The notes: generated by a model from the sequence alone, not told the origin. A stretch of DNA of 64,000 nucleotides from Dysgonamonadaceae bacterium (GCA_031272075.1 JAISUK010000067.1:23000-86999), one strand, 5' to 3'; shown: positions 18,094 through 27,928, counted from the first letter of the stretch. A program made the numbers and translations.

Positions 18094-18684
18094 ATGAAGA
18101 AAATTATTGTTTTAGTAAGTTTTGTGCTGGTGTGGGTCGGATGTGATGTGGCGAAGAATCTGGCAGGGACATACAGCCTGATGCAGTGCCAATACAAGTA
18201 CAATTCGATCTCCAATATCAACCTGTCGGGTGTCAGTGTGAAAAATGTCAACAGCCTGACAGCTGCGGATATCCTGTCGTTAACCGGGTTGATTAAAGCT
18301 TTTTCGGGCAGTACCATTCCCTTGCAGTTTACGCTGAATCTGGATGTGACAAATCCGAATTACCAGCCGGCAATCCTGAATACCCTGCAATATATTTTGG
18401 AAATCGACAACATTGAAATGACTACCGGAACGGTTGACTCCAAGATGCAGATAGCGACGGGACAAATTGCGCAGCTGCCGGTCAATATCGCTTTCGATCT
18501 GAAAAAAGCGATGAAGAACGAAACGCTGGATGCGGTTAAAACCATGGCGCTCAATTTTGTGGGATTGGGAGACAGAGCAACGAATGTTACGATCAAACTG
18601 AAGCCATCACTGGATATAGGCGGGCAGCAATTGGTGAGCCCGATTTATATTCCGGTGACGTTCTCCTACGGGAAAACGAATTAG
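18094..18684 (+). CDS. LEA14-like (water stress/LEA type 2) lipoprotein, putative
   Basis: A 196-residue protein with a short lipoprotein signal (VLVWVGC, Cys about 17). The core has alternating beta strands with the pattern PLQFTLNLDVTNPNYQPAIL and IATGQIAQLPVNIAFDL, which resembles the LEA type 2 beta-sandwich found in bacterial envelope proteins. Assignment is by pattern only. It begins 36 bases after the kinase-like gene on the same strand. Its stop is 10 bases from the metG stop on the opposite strand, so their 3' ends nearly touch. Confidence 0.65.
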   Translation: MKKIIVLVSFVLVWVGCDVAKNLAGTYSLMQCQYKYNSISNINLSGVSVKNVNSLTAADILSLTGLIKAFSGSTIPLQFTLNLDVTNPNYQPAILNTLQYILEIDNIEMTTGTVDSKMQIATGQIAQLPVNIAFDLKKAMKNETLDAVKTMALNFVGLGDRATNVTIKLKPSLDIGGQQLVSPIYIPVTFSYGKTN

Positions 18685-18694
18685 CGCGGTCGCT

Positions 18695-20395
18695 TTATTT
18701 CGTCTCGTTGAGTTCGTTTAATTTCTTTGTGTCGAATAATTTCCGGATCTGACATTCGATGGCTTCGTCCTCGATCTTTTCAAACAGCAATTCGGGAGCG
18801 TTGATGGCATGTCCTGTCGGCAACAGATCAATCTCTCCGAGTTGCGACCAGTTCAGGTGCGGTTGATTGAGGAGTCGTTTGATTTTAGCAGACGAAAACG
18901 GCAAGAACGGCTCGAAAGCGATCGCCAGATTCGCCACCATTTGCATGCTGAGGTACAACAGCGTTGAAGTCCGTGGCACATCCGACTTGATCAGTTTCCA
19001 AGGCTCGGTATCCGCCAGGTATTTATTCCCGATGCGCGCCAGGTTCATCGCTTCTTTCAGTGCTTCCCGGAAACGGAAAGTCTCCAGGTAGTTGTCAAAC
19101 CGCATTTTGGTGTCGGAGATTTCTTTCAAGGTTTCCCGATCGTAGTCGATCAATTCGCCGCAAGGCGGGATTTTTCCTTCAAAATATTTGTGCGTCAGGA
19201 CAATGGCGCGATTGACGAAGTTGCCGAAAATGGCGACCAATTCGTTGTTGTTTCTGGCCTGGAAATCTTTCCAGGTGAAATCATTGTCTTTGGTTTCGGG
19301 TGCATTGGCCGTCAAGACGTAACGCAACACATCTTGTTTGCCCGGGAAGTCTTCCATGTATTCATGCAGCCAGACCGCCCAATTGCGGGAAGTGGAGATT
19401 TTATCGCCTTCGAGGTTCAGAAACTCATTGGCGGGCACATTTTCCGGCAAGATGAAAGAACCCTCGGCTTTCAGCATGACGGGAAAAACGATGCAATGGA
19501 ACACAATATTGTCTTTGCCGATGAAATGAATCATCCGGGTATCTTCTTTTTTCCACCATTTCTCCCAATCATTCGGGGAATATTCTATGGTATTGGAGAT
19601 GTAGCCGATGGGTGCGTCGAACCAGACATACAGCACTTTGCCTTTCGCGTTGTCGAGCGGGACTGGCACGCCCCAATCCAGGTCGCGGCTGACTGCGCGC
19701 GGCTGCAAGCCCATGTCGAGCCACGATTTGCATTGTCCGTAGACATTGGGTTTCCATTCGCTGTGTTCTTCCAGGATCCATTGTCGGAGCCACGATTCGT
19801 ATTGGTCGAGCGGCAGGTACCAATGTTTGGTCTCTTTCATCACGGGGATGCTGCCGCTGATGGCCGATTTCGGATGGATCAACTCTGTAGGACTCAATGA
19901 GGTCCCGCAGGATTCACATTGGTCACCGTAGGCATGTTCGTTGCCGCAATGCGGACATTCGCCGGTGATATAACGGTCGGCCAAAAACTGTCGGGCTTCT
20001 TCGTCGTAGTATTGTTCGGTGACTTTTTCTATGAATTTGCCTTTGTCATACAGTTGTTTGAAAAAATCGGACGCCGTCTTGTAGTGAATGGCAGAAGTAG
20101 TACGCGAATAGATGTCAAATGTGATTCCGAAATCTTCAAACGATTTTTTTATCAGGTAGTGAAAGGTATCGACAATTTCCTGCGGAGACACATTTTCTGC
20201 TTTAGCCTTCAATGCGATCGGCACACCGTGTTCGTCCGAACCGCCAATGAATAATACTTCCTCGCCTTTGAGACGGAGGTAGCGGGCGTAAATGTCGGCA
20301 GGGAGATACACTCCGGCCAGGTGTCCGATATGTACAGGCCCGTTTGCATAAGGCAAAGCAGATGTTATCAGCGTTCTTTTGAATTGTTTGTTCAT
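18695..20395 (-). CDS. metG: Methionine--tRNA ligase, form without the C-terminal tRNA-binding domain
   Basis: Charges tRNA-Met. The 566-residue protein has the HIGH motif (HIGHLAG, ~20), a zinc knuckle with four cysteines ([20 protein letters not shown], ~145-165), the KMSKS equivalent KISTS (~335), and the anticodon-binding helical domain. It ends in a lysine-rich linker ([13 protein letters not shown]). Bacteroidota MetRS proteins I know of are about 680 residues and carry an EMAP/Trbp111-type tRNA-binding domain after that linker. Here the stop falls exactly there, and the adjacent DNA codes for the convergent lipoprotein, so no remnant remains. Enzymes without this domain are known in other bacteria and are active. 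Confidence 0.96.
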   Translation of the reverse strand: MNKQFKRTLITSALPYANGPVHIGHLAGVYLPADIYARYLRLKGEEVLFIGGSDEHGVPIALKAKAENVSPQEIVDTFHYLIKKSFEDFGITFDIYSRTTSAIHYKTASDFFKQLYDKGKFIEKVTEQYYDEEARQFLADRYITGECPHCGNEHAYGDQCESCGTSLSPTELIHPKSAISGSIPVMKETKHWYLPLDQYESWLRQWILEEHSEWKPNVYGQCKSWLDMGLQPRAVSRDLDWGVPVPLDNAKGKVLYVWFDAPIGYISNTIEYSPNDWEKWWKKEDTRMIHFIGKDNIVFHCIVFPVMLKAEGSFILPENVPANEFLNLEGDKISTSRNWAVWLHEYMEDFPGKQDVLRYVLTANAPETKDNDFTWKDFQARNNNELVAIFGNFVNRAIVLTHKYFEGKIPPCGELIDYDRETLKEISDTKMRFDNYLETFRFREALKEAMNLARIGNKYLADTEPWKLIKSDVPRTSTLLYLSMQMVANLAIAFEPFLPFSSAKIKRLLNQPHLNWSQLGEIDLLPTGHAINAPELLFEKIEDEAIECQIRKLFDTKKLNELNETK

Positions 20396-20429
20396 ATTGC
20401 GGGTGATGTTGTTTTATGAAAATAATTTG

Positions 20430-20437
20430 CAAAGATA
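20430..20437 (-). promoter_or_regulatory. Candidate -7 box for metG
   Basis: The minus strand reads TATCTTTG (matches TAnnTTTG), 35 bases upstream of the metG start. No clear -33 element. Confidence 0.42.
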
Positions 20438-20471
20438 CGATTATTCCGCGAAAATACCATCTCGGTTTTAT

Positions 20472-20502
20472 TTTGAGATGTTGAAAAAAACGATTAACTT
20501 CG
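20472..20502 (+). promoter_or_regulatory. Promoter of the PHP-domain gene
   Basis: TTTG (20472-20475), a 19-base spacer, then TAACTTCG (20495-20502), one mismatch from TAnnTTTG. The spacing is the Bacteroidota standard. It lies 24 bases before the ATG at 20526, so the leader is very short. Confidence 0.6.
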
Positions 20503-20525
20503 TCACGTCAATTACTTAATTAATC

Positions 20526-21749
20526 ATGAATCATTTTATGTCTGACAGAAGAGAATTTATTAAAAAATCGGTCTTGCTGGGTGCTACGACCATGATGGCG
20601 CCTGTAAGCGGATTGTTTGGAGAAGAGATGAACAGGGATCGAATCGTCGGTGAATCCGTTGGTGTGCGTCGCGCTGCCTCGAAAGGAGATACCTACACTG
20701 TGAACATGGGTTATGTAAGGGCAGCCCAACGTTCTCCCCGCCAGATTGTTGTGCCCGATGTGAACGGCTATAAGGTGTTGAAAGGCGACTTTCACATTCA
20801 CACGTTGTTTTCGGACGGAGCTGTGATGCCTGTCGACCGGATGGTTGAGGCTGTCGACAACGGCCTGGACGCCATTGCCATTACCGACCATTTCGAGTAT
20901 CGACCCTTCTTCAGCGCAGTGGGCAAATGGAAACTTGTTGATGCCACTGCCGACAACTTCAACCTGTGGTACGAAATCGCCAGGGAAGAAGCCGAAAAAC
21001 GGAACCTGCTGCTGGTGCGCGGCGCTGAAGTTACCAAAAGTACGATGCCTCCCGGACACCTGAATGTGCTTTTTACTACCGACAACAATCCTGTGTACGC
21101 CGCAGTAAACGACTGGCGAAAGATGTTGCAGACAGCGCACGATCAGGGAGCGCTCATCCTGTGGAACCACCCCGGTTGGGAAGCGCCCAAAAGCGGAGGC
21201 ATCGAAAAAGGAGCGCCGCTGGTTTTTCACAAAGAACATGAAGAAATCGTGAAAAAAGGGATGCTTCAGGGAATTGAGATTTTCAATCATACCGAACATT
21301 ATCCCATCGTTTCCGACTGGTGCAATGACTATGATCTCGCTCCGTTTGCCAATAGCGATATCCATGCCTCGGAATTGTCGCTCTATGGTATTCAAAATCC
21401 GTTACGCCCAATCAATCTGGTGTTTGCGAAAGAACGTACCGTCGAAAGTCTTCGCGAAGCCATGTTTGCCAAACGCATGGTGGCCATGGCTGCCGATACC
21501 CTTTGGGGACGCGATTCATTGCTGACAGCATTGTTTAACAGTTCTGTCGAAATCAAAACGGTGACGCCCGGAACACTGTCGCTGCGCAACAAGAGTTCGC
21601 TTCCTGTGTCGGTGACATTGGGAGGGGTGGTGTTCGATCTGCCGAAAGACGTCGAACGGCAGGTCTACAAAGCGGAAAACGCGAAATCGCTGACCGTTGT
21701 CAATTGGATGGTCGGAATGAATAAAGCGTTGGAAGTGACGTTGAAATAG
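20526..21749 (+). CDS. Exported PHP-domain phosphoesterase (Sb-PDE-like)
   Basis: A 407-residue protein with a twin-arginine-like signal (SDRREFIKKSVLLGATTMM). The catalytic PHP domain (residues ~75-300) shows the four metal-binding motifs: DFHIHTLFSDG, ITDHFEYRPF, ILWNHPGWE and FANSDIHAS, plus RGAEVT and EIFNHTEHYP. PHP enzymes are metal-dependent phosphoesterases; this exported branch resembles proteins annotated as Sb-PDE phosphodiesterases. The C-terminal ~80 residues look like a beta-sandwich. Start could be this ATG or the one four codons later (MSDRRE); neither has a strong ribosome-binding site. The native substrate is unknown. Confidence 0.85.
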   Translation: MNHFMSDRREFIKKSVLLGATTMMAPVSGLFGEEMNRDRIVGESVGVRRAASKGDTYTVNMGYVRAAQRSPRQIVVPDVNGYKVLKGDFHIHTLFSDGAVMPVDRMVEAVDNGLDAIAITDHFEYRPFFSAVGKWKLVDATADNFNLWYEIAREEAEKRNLLLVRGAEVTKSTMPPGHLNVLFTTDNNPVYAAVNDWRKMLQTAHDQGALILWNHPGWEAPKSGGIEKGAPLVFHKEHEEIVKKGMLQGIEIFNHTEHYPIVSDWCNDYDLAPFANSDIHASELSLYGIQNPLRPINLVFAKERTVESLREAMFAKRMVAMAADTLWGRDSLLTALFNSSVEIKTVTPGTLSLRNKSSLPVSVTLGGVVFDLPKDVERQVYKAENAKSLTVVNWMVGMNKALEVTLK

Positions 21750-21778
21750 GATTATTTTGCAGCCATGACGGCAATGAT

Positions 21779-22270
21779 TCATTTGAACCTGCAGTCCAAC
21801 TGAATCATTTTGATGGCGGTGATGGCTGCTTCATTTCCTTTATTTCCGTAGATGCCGCCTGCTCGGTCGATAGATTGCTTCATCGTGTCGTTTGTCAACA
21901 ATCCGAAAATAAATGGGATGTCGCCTTGCGCGTTCAAGAGGGCAAAGCCTTGTGTGACTCCGGAACAGACGTAGTCGAAATGCGGTGTTTCGCCCCGGAT
22001 CACACATCCCAAGCCGATGACGGCATGCGGCTGCACCGTTTTGGCGAGCAATTTTGCTCCGTAGATCAGTTCAAAACTGCCTGGCACATAGATTACAGTG
22101 ATATTTTCCGGCTGGGCGCCATGCTTGAGGAGTGTATTGCAAGCGCCTTCTTTCAGTTTTTCGGTGATTTCAATGTTCCATTCCGAAACGACGATGCCGA
22201 AGCGCATGCCTGAGATATCAGGTATTTCGTCCGGGTTGTATTCGGACAAATTGTGATAAGCTGTTGCCAT
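21779..22270 (-). CDS. ribH: 6,7-dimethyl-8-ribityllumazine synthase
   Basis: Condenses 5-amino-6-ribitylamino-uracil with dihydroxybutanone phosphate, the penultimate step of riboflavin synthesis. The 163-residue protein has lumazine synthase landmarks: [45 protein letters not shown] and the C-terminal [14 protein letters not shown]. Such proteins form pentamers or 60-mer capsids. It follows the TPR membrane protein gene by 5 bases and is surely co-transcribed. No FMN riboswitch-like structure is seen upstream of this unit. Confidence 0.97.
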   Translation of the reverse strand: MATAYHNLSEYNPDEIPDISGMRFGIVVSEWNIEITEKLKEGACNTLLKHGAQPENITVIYVPGSFELIYGAKLLAKTVQPHAVIGLGCVIRGETPHFDYVCSGVTQGFALLNAQGDIPFIFGLLTNDTMKQSIDRAGGIYGNKGNEAAITAIKMIQLDCRFK

Positions 22271-22275
22271 GCTGG

Positions 22276-22953
22276 TTATTGCATCGCGCGCACGCGATCG
22301 ATGTATTTATCAATGGTATTTCCTTCCTGAGAAGTGGGGAATTTTTCTTTGATGCGGGTATAGACGCCGAGCGCTTTGCCGTATTCTTGTTCGCTTTCGT
22401 AGGCCAGTCCGGCTTTTTTGAGATAGAGCGGCGACAATAAGGGGTTGTCCGCTTTGTTGGCTGCTTTGATGAAGCAGGAAATTCCTTCTTTGACTTTTCC
22501 CATGTCGACCATGCAATCTCCGATGAGCGCGGTAATGGCGGGCGAAATCATCTTATCGCCGGCGCTGAATTTCTTCAGGTATTTTACAGCACTTTCAAGA
22601 TCGCCGGTTTTATAATAACAGATTCCTGCGTAAGCTTTTGCCAGATTGGCGGTTTTGGTAAAACCATATTGGTTGATAATCTCTTCAAATCCCAGATAAT
22701 CAATGCTGTCGCCATACAAGGCGATGTCCCAGCGAGTTTGCGAGAAATAGTTTTCTCCTTTAAATATCATGTTTTCTGCTTCACGTTCTTTCGGAATCAG
22801 ATAAAAATAACGGATTCCCATTACCAATACGACCAACAGGATGATCGCACCGATTCCTGTAATGATTTGTTTCCGGTATGTTTCAATGAACTTTTCGGAT
22901 CTTGATAAAATTTCACCTACATTTTGTTCTGCATTAGTAGCGCTTGTTGCCAT
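22276..22953 (-). CDS. Tetratricopeptide-repeat membrane protein
   Basis: A 225-residue protein with one transmembrane helix (~35-57, [20 protein letters not shown]) and a periplasmic region of TPR-like helical pairs ([40 protein letters not shown]). The layout (short cytosolic N-terminus, one helix, TPRs) resembles YfgM-type proteins, which associate with the secretion machinery, but similarity is structural only. First gene of the two-gene unit with ribH. Confidence 0.85.
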   Translation of the reverse strand: MATSATNAEQNVGEILSRSEKFIETYRKQIITGIGAIILLVVLVMGIRYFYLIPKEREAENMIFKGENYFSQTRWDIALYGDSIDYLGFEEIINQYGFTKTANLAKAYAGICYYKTGDLESAVKYLKKFSAGDKMISPAITALIGDCMVDMGKVKEGISCFIKAANKADNPLLSPLYLKKAGLAYESEQEYGKALGVYTRIKEKFPTSQEGNTIDKYIDRVRAMQ

Positions 22954-22984
22954 TTGAAATATGTTTTTACGATTTTACGGAGTG

Positions 22985-22992
22985 CAAAAGTA
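22985..22992 (-). promoter_or_regulatory. Candidate -7 box for the TPR-ribH unit
   Basis: The minus strand reads TACTTTTG (matches TAnnTTTG), 32 bases upstream of the TPR gene start. No -33 TTTG at standard spacing. Confidence 0.42.
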
Positions 22993-23047
22993 AATCATTT
23001 CATCAAATAAATAAAATTTTACTGCATCTTTTTTAATAAAAAAAACG

Positions 23048-23055
23048 TACATTTG
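23048..23055 (+). promoter_or_regulatory. Candidate -7 box for recF
   Basis: TACATTTG matches TAnnTTTG and lies 52 bases before the chosen recF ATG at 23107. This position is also a reason to reject a longer recF reading that would start at 23053, inside the promoter. Confidence 0.48.
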
Positions 23056-23106
23056 TATCTAAACCGGCAAAATTCGGTTGTATGGTTAAATAATTTTCAA
23101 GGATCA

Positions 23107-24213
23107 ATGATTATTGAAAAGATCTCAATTTTGAATTTTAAGAATATTGCGCAAGCAGATTTAAGGTTCTCTCCGAAAATCAATTGTTTGTTCGGAAACA
23201 ATGGTATGGGAAAAACAAACCTGCTCGATGCTTTGTATTATCTGTCGTTTTGCAGGAATCACACCAATCTTCCCGATTCGCAGCTGATAATGCACGGTCG
23301 GGATTTTGCGGTCTTGCAAGCCTGCTATCGTTTTGAAGATCAGACAGAAGATATCTATTGCGGCATTCGTTACCGGCAGCGGAAAATCCTCAAGCGGAAC
23401 AAGAAAGAATACGAGCGGCTTTCCGAGCACATCGGGTTATTGCCCCTGGTGATGATTTCTCCTGCCGATTCGGACTTGATTCATGGGGGAAGCGAAGGTC
23501 GCAGGCGATTCATCGATGTCGTCATTTCGCAGTTCGATAAGGCCTATTTACAAGCGCTGATTAAGTATAACAAGGCATTGTTGCAACGCAATTCGCTGTT
23601 GAAAGATGCTTCGTTGCCAGATCAGTCACTGTTCGAGATCTGGGAAGAACAGTTGTCCACGCATGGGCAAATGATTCATCAGAAACGGAATGCCTTTGTC
23701 GCCGAGTTTTTGCCTATTTTCCGTCAGTTTCATCAGACAATTTGTCAGGAAGGAGATGCTGTCGGACTGCAATATGAATCGCAATTGAACCACAAGGAAC
23801 TCCGCGGAATGTTGAGTGCCGAACGTCAGCGGGATCGTTTGTTGGGTTATACCTCCTGCGGAATCCACAAAGACGATTTTTATTTCATGCTGGATGATTA
23901 TCTGATCCGTAAAATCGGTTCACAGGGGCAAAACAAGACCTGTCTGATTGCGCTGAAACTGGCACAGTTTTATTTCCTGGTGAAGACAGGCGCTTCTGTC
24001 CCCATTTTGATATTGGACGATGTTTTCGACAAATTGGATAGCCGTCGTGTTGAGCAGATCGTCGGTTTGGTATCGCAATCGCAGTTCGGCCAGATATTTA
24101 TCACCGACACCAATCGCAAGTATCTGGATGAAATCATCACTGCGATGCACCACGATTATAAATTATTTCAGGTGGAAAACGGTCGGTTTGACGAAATAGA
24201 AAATAAAGCATGA
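23107..24213 (+). CDS. recF: DNA replication and repair protein RecF
   Basis: A 368-residue SMC-like ATPase that binds DNA gaps and helps load RecA with RecO/RecR. The N-terminus MIIEKISILNFKNIAQADL is typical, followed by Walker A FGNNGMGKTNLLDALYYLS (~32-50); the ABC signature region and Walker B with D-loop (ILILDDVFDKLDSRR, ~305-320) are present. I chose the ATG at 23107, preceded by AAGGATCA; an earlier in-frame start would add 18 residues not found in the family. The next gene overlaps its stop by 4 bases (ATGA), implying translational coupling. Confidence 0.95.
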   Translation: MIIEKISILNFKNIAQADLRFSPKINCLFGNNGMGKTNLLDALYYLSFCRNHTNLPDSQLIMHGRDFAVLQACYRFEDQTEDIYCGIRYRQRKILKRNKKEYERLSEHIGLLPLVMISPADSDLIHGGSEGRRRFIDVVISQFDKAYLQALIKYNKALLQRNSLLKDASLPDQSLFEIWEEQLSTHGQMIHQKRNAFVAEFLPIFRQFHQTICQEGDAVGLQYESQLNHKELRGMLSAERQRDRLLGYTSCGIHKDDFYFMLDDYLIRKIGSQGQNKTCLIALKLAQFYFLVKTGASVPILILDDVFDKLDSRRVEQIVGLVSQSQFGQIFITDTNRKYLDEIITAMHHDYKLFQVENGRFDEIENKA

Positions 24214-24506
24214 GACGAGAAAATACACAAACATTGAAAGAAGTGATTGCGCTTTTTCTGGAACAAAATCCGGCATTGAGCTGGAAACTGGCGGAGACGC
24301 GACTGATGGGCGCCTGGAAAAATGTGTTGGGTCAGCCGATGAATCACTATACGACTAAACTGTTTATCCGCAACAAAGTGCTGTATGTCACTATTTCATC
24401 TTCTGTATTGAAGAATGAATTGATGATGTGTCGCGAAAAATTGATCATGCGTTTGAACGAAGAAGTCGGGAAGCAGGTGATCACCGACATTGTTTTTTCA
24501 GGATAG
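24210..24506 (+). CDS. DUF721 (DciA-like) protein
   Basis: A 98-residue protein with the DUF721 pattern: N-terminal TLKEVIALFLEQNPALSWKL, W in MGAWKNVLG, then strands KLFIRNKVLYVTISSSVLKNEL. DUF721 includes DciA, the ancestral helper that loads the replicative helicase in bacteria lacking DnaC. Coupling to recF by an ATGA overlap is a known arrangement and supports a replication role. Short length is normal for this branch. Confidence 0.88.
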   Translation: MRRENTQTLKEVIALFLEQNPALSWKLAETRLMGAWKNVLGQPMNHYTTKLFIRNKVLYVTISSSVLKNELMMCREKLIMRLNEEVGKQVITDIVFSG

Positions 24507-24574
24507 CTTGGGATAATATTAAAAATAAGAAATATTAATAAGAATTTTAATTTGGTTTATTTATTGATTAGTTT

Positions 24575-24988
24575 ATGGAAACAACAAAAGCTGTTTATTT
24601 GGGAAATCTGCGTACGGAAGCCGTACATTTACAATCGGGAGCGAAAATTACTACCGATGCTCCGGTAGACAATCAGGGGAAAGGAGAGGCGTTTTCTCCG
24701 ACGGATCTCTTCGCCGTTTCTTACGGTTGCTGTGCGTTGACGATTATGGGAATCGCCGCACAAACGCATGGGTTTAATATTGACGGCGCGGAAGTGAAAA
24801 CGACAAAAGTCATGGCCTCCAATCCGCGGCACATTGCGGAACTGATTGTTGAGTTTATCGTGCCTGACAATCATTTTACCGAAAAAGAACGTAAAATCAT
24901 TGAGAAAGCCTCCATCGATTGTCCGGTTGCAAATACCGTTGCGTCTGTGGTGAAAATTACGAAGACAATCAGTTATAAGAGTTATTGA
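24575..24988 (+). CDS. OsmC-family peroxiredoxin-like protein
   Basis: A 137-residue protein. OsmC/Ohr proteins reduce organic hydroperoxides through two cysteines; here they appear in SYGCCALTIMG (first cysteine ~50) and ASIDCPVANT (second, ~113), and the FSPTDLFAVS helix start is typical. It belongs to the YhfA-like OsmC subgroup by general look. It lies 68 bases after DUF721 and only 3 bases before the GH127-type gene, with which it may be transcribed although no functional tie is apparent. Confidence 0.9.
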   Translation: METTKAVYLGNLRTEAVHLQSGAKITTDAPVDNQGKGEAFSPTDLFAVSYGCCALTIMGIAAQTHGFNIDGAEVKTTKVMASNPRHIAELIVEFIVPDNHFTEKERKIIEKASIDCPVANTVASVVKITKTISYKSY

Positions 24989-24991
24989 CGT

Positions 24992-27112
24992 ATGAATTAC
25001 TTAAGAATGACGGTATTAATTATCGGGATGATGATTGGTATCAGTGGCTGTATGGATAGATCGGTAAGAAAAATATCCAGGAATCTTCAACGGGAGGGAA
25101 TGGCGGTCGGTTTGAGATGGAGGACCCAAACGGGGGCGGAAGTGGCCTGTGTTTCACGTCCTCTCCCCGGATCGGGCAATAGCCATTATGTCGGAAATCG
25201 CGCCCCGTTGCAGCCTTCGCAGTTTATCAAATTGCCGGTAGGCGCCATCCAGCCGGGGGGGTGGATGAAGGAATACCTCCATCGCCAGCGCACCGGGCTG
25301 ACGGGTCAGCTGATGCACATCAGCAGTTGGCTGGAGAAAAACGACAATGCCTGGCTGAATCCGAAAGGACAAGGATCGTATGGCTGGGAAGAAGTGCCGT
25401 ATTGGTTGAAAGGCTACGGCGATTTGGCTTATTTGTTGAACGATCCGGAGATGATTGCGGAAGCGGAAATCTGGCTCAACGGCGTGCTGGGAAGTCAACG
25501 GCCTGATGGTTATTTCGGTCCATGGATCGAAAAGAACGGTAAACCGGATTTGTGGGGAAACATGATCATGCTTTGGTGTTTGCAGTCGTATTACGAGTTT
25601 TCGCACGATGAGCGCATTATCCCGTTTATGACAGCCTATTTCCGATGGCAGTTGTCGCTTCCCGAAGGCTTGTTTCTGAAAGATTACTGGGAAAATAGCC
25701 GCGGAGGAGATAATATGTACAGCGTCTATTGGCTCTACAATATTACCGGAGAATCGTGGTTGCTGGAACTGGCGGAAAAGATCCACCGGAATACGGCAAA
25801 CTGGCATCAAGATTCACGTTTGCCCAACTGGCACAATGTGAATATTGCACAAGGGTTTCGCGAACCGGCTACGTGGTGGATGCAAAGTAAGGATTCTGCC
25901 GATTTGCAGGCGACATACAATGCTTTTTGGTTGGTTCGCCGGACGTTCGGGCAGGTTCCGGGCGGGATGTACGGGAGCGATGAAAACTGTCGTCTCGGAT
26001 GTATCGATCCTCGACAAGGCGTAGAGACCTGCGGCATGGTGGAACAGATGTCGTCGGATGAAATGCTCCTGCGGTTTACGGGCGATCCTTTCTGGGCGGA
26101 TCATTGCGAAGAAGTGGCGTTCAATACGTATCCCGCCGCTACCATGCCCGACTTCAAGTCGTTGAGGTATATCACCTCGCCCAACATGGTCACTTCCAAT
26201 GCCAACAACCACCATCCCGGCATCGACAATCGCGGCGCGTTTCTGATCATGAATCCTTTCAGCAGCCGTTGTTGTCAGCACAATCATACGCAAGGCTGGC
26301 CGTATTACGCGGAACACCTGTGGTTGGCCACCCCGGATAATGGTCTGGCGGCGGTGCTCTTCAGTGAAAGTTCCGTCAAGGCCAAAGTAGCCGATGGCGA
26401 GGAAGTGACGGTGACGGAAACGACCCATTATCCTTTTGAAGAGCAGATCCGCTTCCGGGTAAGTACCGCCACCGACGTGCGTTTCCCGCTTTATATCCGT
26501 ATTCCGGCCTGGTGCAGTAAAGCTAAAGTCACCCTCGACGGAAAAAAGGAGAATGTGACCCTGACGGCAGGAACCTACGTACGCATAGATAAAATATGGA
26601 AAGACGGCGATGAAATCACGGTCGACTTGCCGATGGAGATTGAGGTTCGTCAATGGGAAGTAAATCAGAAAAGCCTGAGTGTCAACTATGGACCGCTGAC
26701 TTTCTCTTTGAAGATTGACGAAAACTACAAGGAAGTCAAGAGTGACGAATCGGCGCAAGGCGATTCCAAGTGGCAAGCCGGTGCGGATGCTGCGCAATGG
26801 CCTTCGTGGGAAATTTCTGCCGAAAGCAGCTGGAATTATGGATTGCAGTACGACCCGGATCAACTCAATCGGTCATTTACCGTAATAAAGAAATCCTGGC
26901 CGGACGATAATTTCCCGTTTACTACCGAAAGCGTGCCGGTAGAAATCAAAGCCAAGGGGCGACAGATCCCGTCATGGACAATCGACAAATATGATTTATG
27001 CGCCGTATTGCCGACCTATCCGGTGGTGACTGCATGCCCGACGGAAGAAATCACGTTGATACCGATGGGTGCCGCAAGGTTGCGAATCACAGCGTTTCCG
27101 CCGGTAGAATAA
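24992..27112 (+). CDS. GH127/DUF1680-family glycoside hydrolase lipoprotein (putative beta-L-arabinofuranosidase)
   Basis: A 706-residue predicted lipoprotein (lipobox GISGC, Cys about residue 20). The (alpha/alpha)6 barrel carries landmarks EEVPYWLKGYGDLAYLL, ETCGMVEQM and CCQHNHTQGWPYYAEHLW. In the characterised enzyme HypBA1, a zinc site is made of one Glu and three Cys with spacing E338, C340, C417, C418; here E345, C347, C427 and C428 match that arrangement, so the catalytic cysteine nucleophile is probably present. A beta-sandwich C-terminus follows. The usual substrate is terminal beta-L-arabinofuranose of plant glycans; other GH127 substrates are possible. No SusCD or other hydrolase is adjacent. 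Confidence 0.88.
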   Translation: MNYLRMTVLIIGMMIGISGCMDRSVRKISRNLQREGMAVGLRWRTQTGAEVACVSRPLPGSGNSHYVGNRAPLQPSQFIKLPVGAIQPGGWMKEYLHRQRTGLTGQLMHISSWLEKNDNAWLNPKGQGSYGWEEVPYWLKGYGDLAYLLNDPEMIAEAEIWLNGVLGSQRPDGYFGPWIEKNGKPDLWGNMIMLWCLQSYYEFSHDERIIPFMTAYFRWQLSLPEGLFLKDYWENSRGGDNMYSVYWLYNITGESWLLELAEKIHRNTANWHQDSRLPNWHNVNIAQGFREPATWWMQSKDSADLQATYNAFWLVRRTFGQVPGGMYGSDENCRLGCIDPRQGVETCGMVEQMSSDEMLLRFTGDPFWADHCEEVAFNTYPAATMPDFKSLRYITSPNMVTSNANNHHPGIDNRGAFLIMNPFSSRCCQHNHTQGWPYYAEHLWLATPDNGLAAVLFSESSVKAKVADGEEVTVTETTHYPFEEQIRFRVSTATDVRFPLYIRIPAWCSKAKVTLDGKKENVTLTAGTYVRIDKIWKDGDEITVDLPMEIEVRQWEVNQKSLSVNYGPLTFSLKIDENYKEVKSDESAQGDSKWQAGADAAQWPSWEISAESSWNYGLQYDPDQLNRSFTVIKKSWPDDNFPFTTESVPVEIKAKGRQIPSWTIDKYDLCAVLPTYPVVTACPTEEITLIPMGAARLRITAFPPVE

Positions 27113-27131
27113 TGAAATCTTGTGGTGAATA

Positions 27132-27163
27132 TTTGTTAATTCAGCAATATTCGATTACTTTTG
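27132..27163 (+). promoter_or_regulatory. Promoter of the sdhCAB operon
   Basis: TTTG (27132-27135), a 20-base spacer and TACTTTTG (27156-27163) form an exact Bacteroidota vegetative promoter. It lies 48 bases before the sdhC ATG at 27211. Confidence 0.75.
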
Positions 27164-27210
27164 TGACTGGAAATCAAAATAATATACAATAAATTATAAA
27201 ATAAAGTCTT

Positions 27211-27894
27211 ATGTATTGGCTATTTAACTCTTCAATTGGCAGGAAAGTCGTCATGAGTATTTCGGGAATCTTTCTCGTGCTGTTTCTGCTATTTCACATG
27301 TCGATGAACCTGACACTCGTTTTTTCGCCGGATGGCTATAATCTGATTTGCTCGTTTTTAGGAGCCAATTGGTATGCGCTTGTCGGGACGATGGCGTTAG
27401 CCGCCGGTTTTTTCATCCATATCCTGTATGCCTCCTGGCTGACGCTACAGAACAGGCGTGCGCGCGGAAGCGACAAATACGCTTCATCCAATAAAACGAA
27501 AACGGAATGGGCGGCAAAGAACATGTATATTCTGGGCGCCATCATTGTGCTTTTTTTGCTGCTTCACATGTATCAGTTTTGGTATAGGATGCAGTTTGCC
27601 GAATTGGCTAATCCTGCGGAAGTCGTCCACGACGGGGCGGCATTGGTGATCGATTTGTTATCCAATCCGCTTTACTGCATTTGCTACTTGTTGTGGTTCG
27701 TTGCAATCTGGTTTCATCTGACCCATGGCGTATGGAGCGTCTTTCAATCGCTGGGTTTGAACAATGCAACGTGGTATCCCCGTGTGAAAGTTATTTCAAA
27801 TATCGTTGCGACTATCGTCATGATTGGATTTGCAGTCGTCCCGATCTATTTCACAATGCATAAACTCTTATGCGGCGGCTGTTGCGGAATCTGA
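27211..27894 (+). CDS. sdhC: Succinate dehydrogenase/fumarate reductase cytochrome b558 subunit
   Basis: A 227-residue membrane anchor of the single-subunit, di-heme cytochrome b558 type. Five transmembrane helices are visible, with heme-ligand candidate histidines in FLLFHMSMN, FFIHILYAS, LLLHMYQFW and FHLTHGVWS. It links the flavoprotein and iron-sulfur subunits to menaquinone. First gene of the sdhC-sdhA-sdhB operon, 34 bases before sdhA. In anaerobic Bacteroidota this complex mainly works as a fumarate reductase in the succinate/propionate route. Confidence 0.95.
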   Translation: MYWLFNSSIGRKVVMSISGIFLVLFLLFHMSMNLTLVFSPDGYNLICSFLGANWYALVGTMALAAGFFIHILYASWLTLQNRRARGSDKYASSNKTKTEWAAKNMYILGAIIVLFLLLHMYQFWYRMQFAELANPAEVVHDGAALVIDLLSNPLYCICYLLWFVAIWFHLTHGVWSVFQSLGLNNATWYPRVKVISNIVATIVMIGFAVVPIYFTMHKLLCGGCCGI

Positions 27895-27928
27895 ATTTCA
27901 GTTACAACTTAATTAAAATTAATCAGTT

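Noticed and set aside
22276..22992. FMN riboswitch upstream of the ribH unit
   Set aside because: The leader is only about 30 bases and no conserved RFN-type structure can be drawn.
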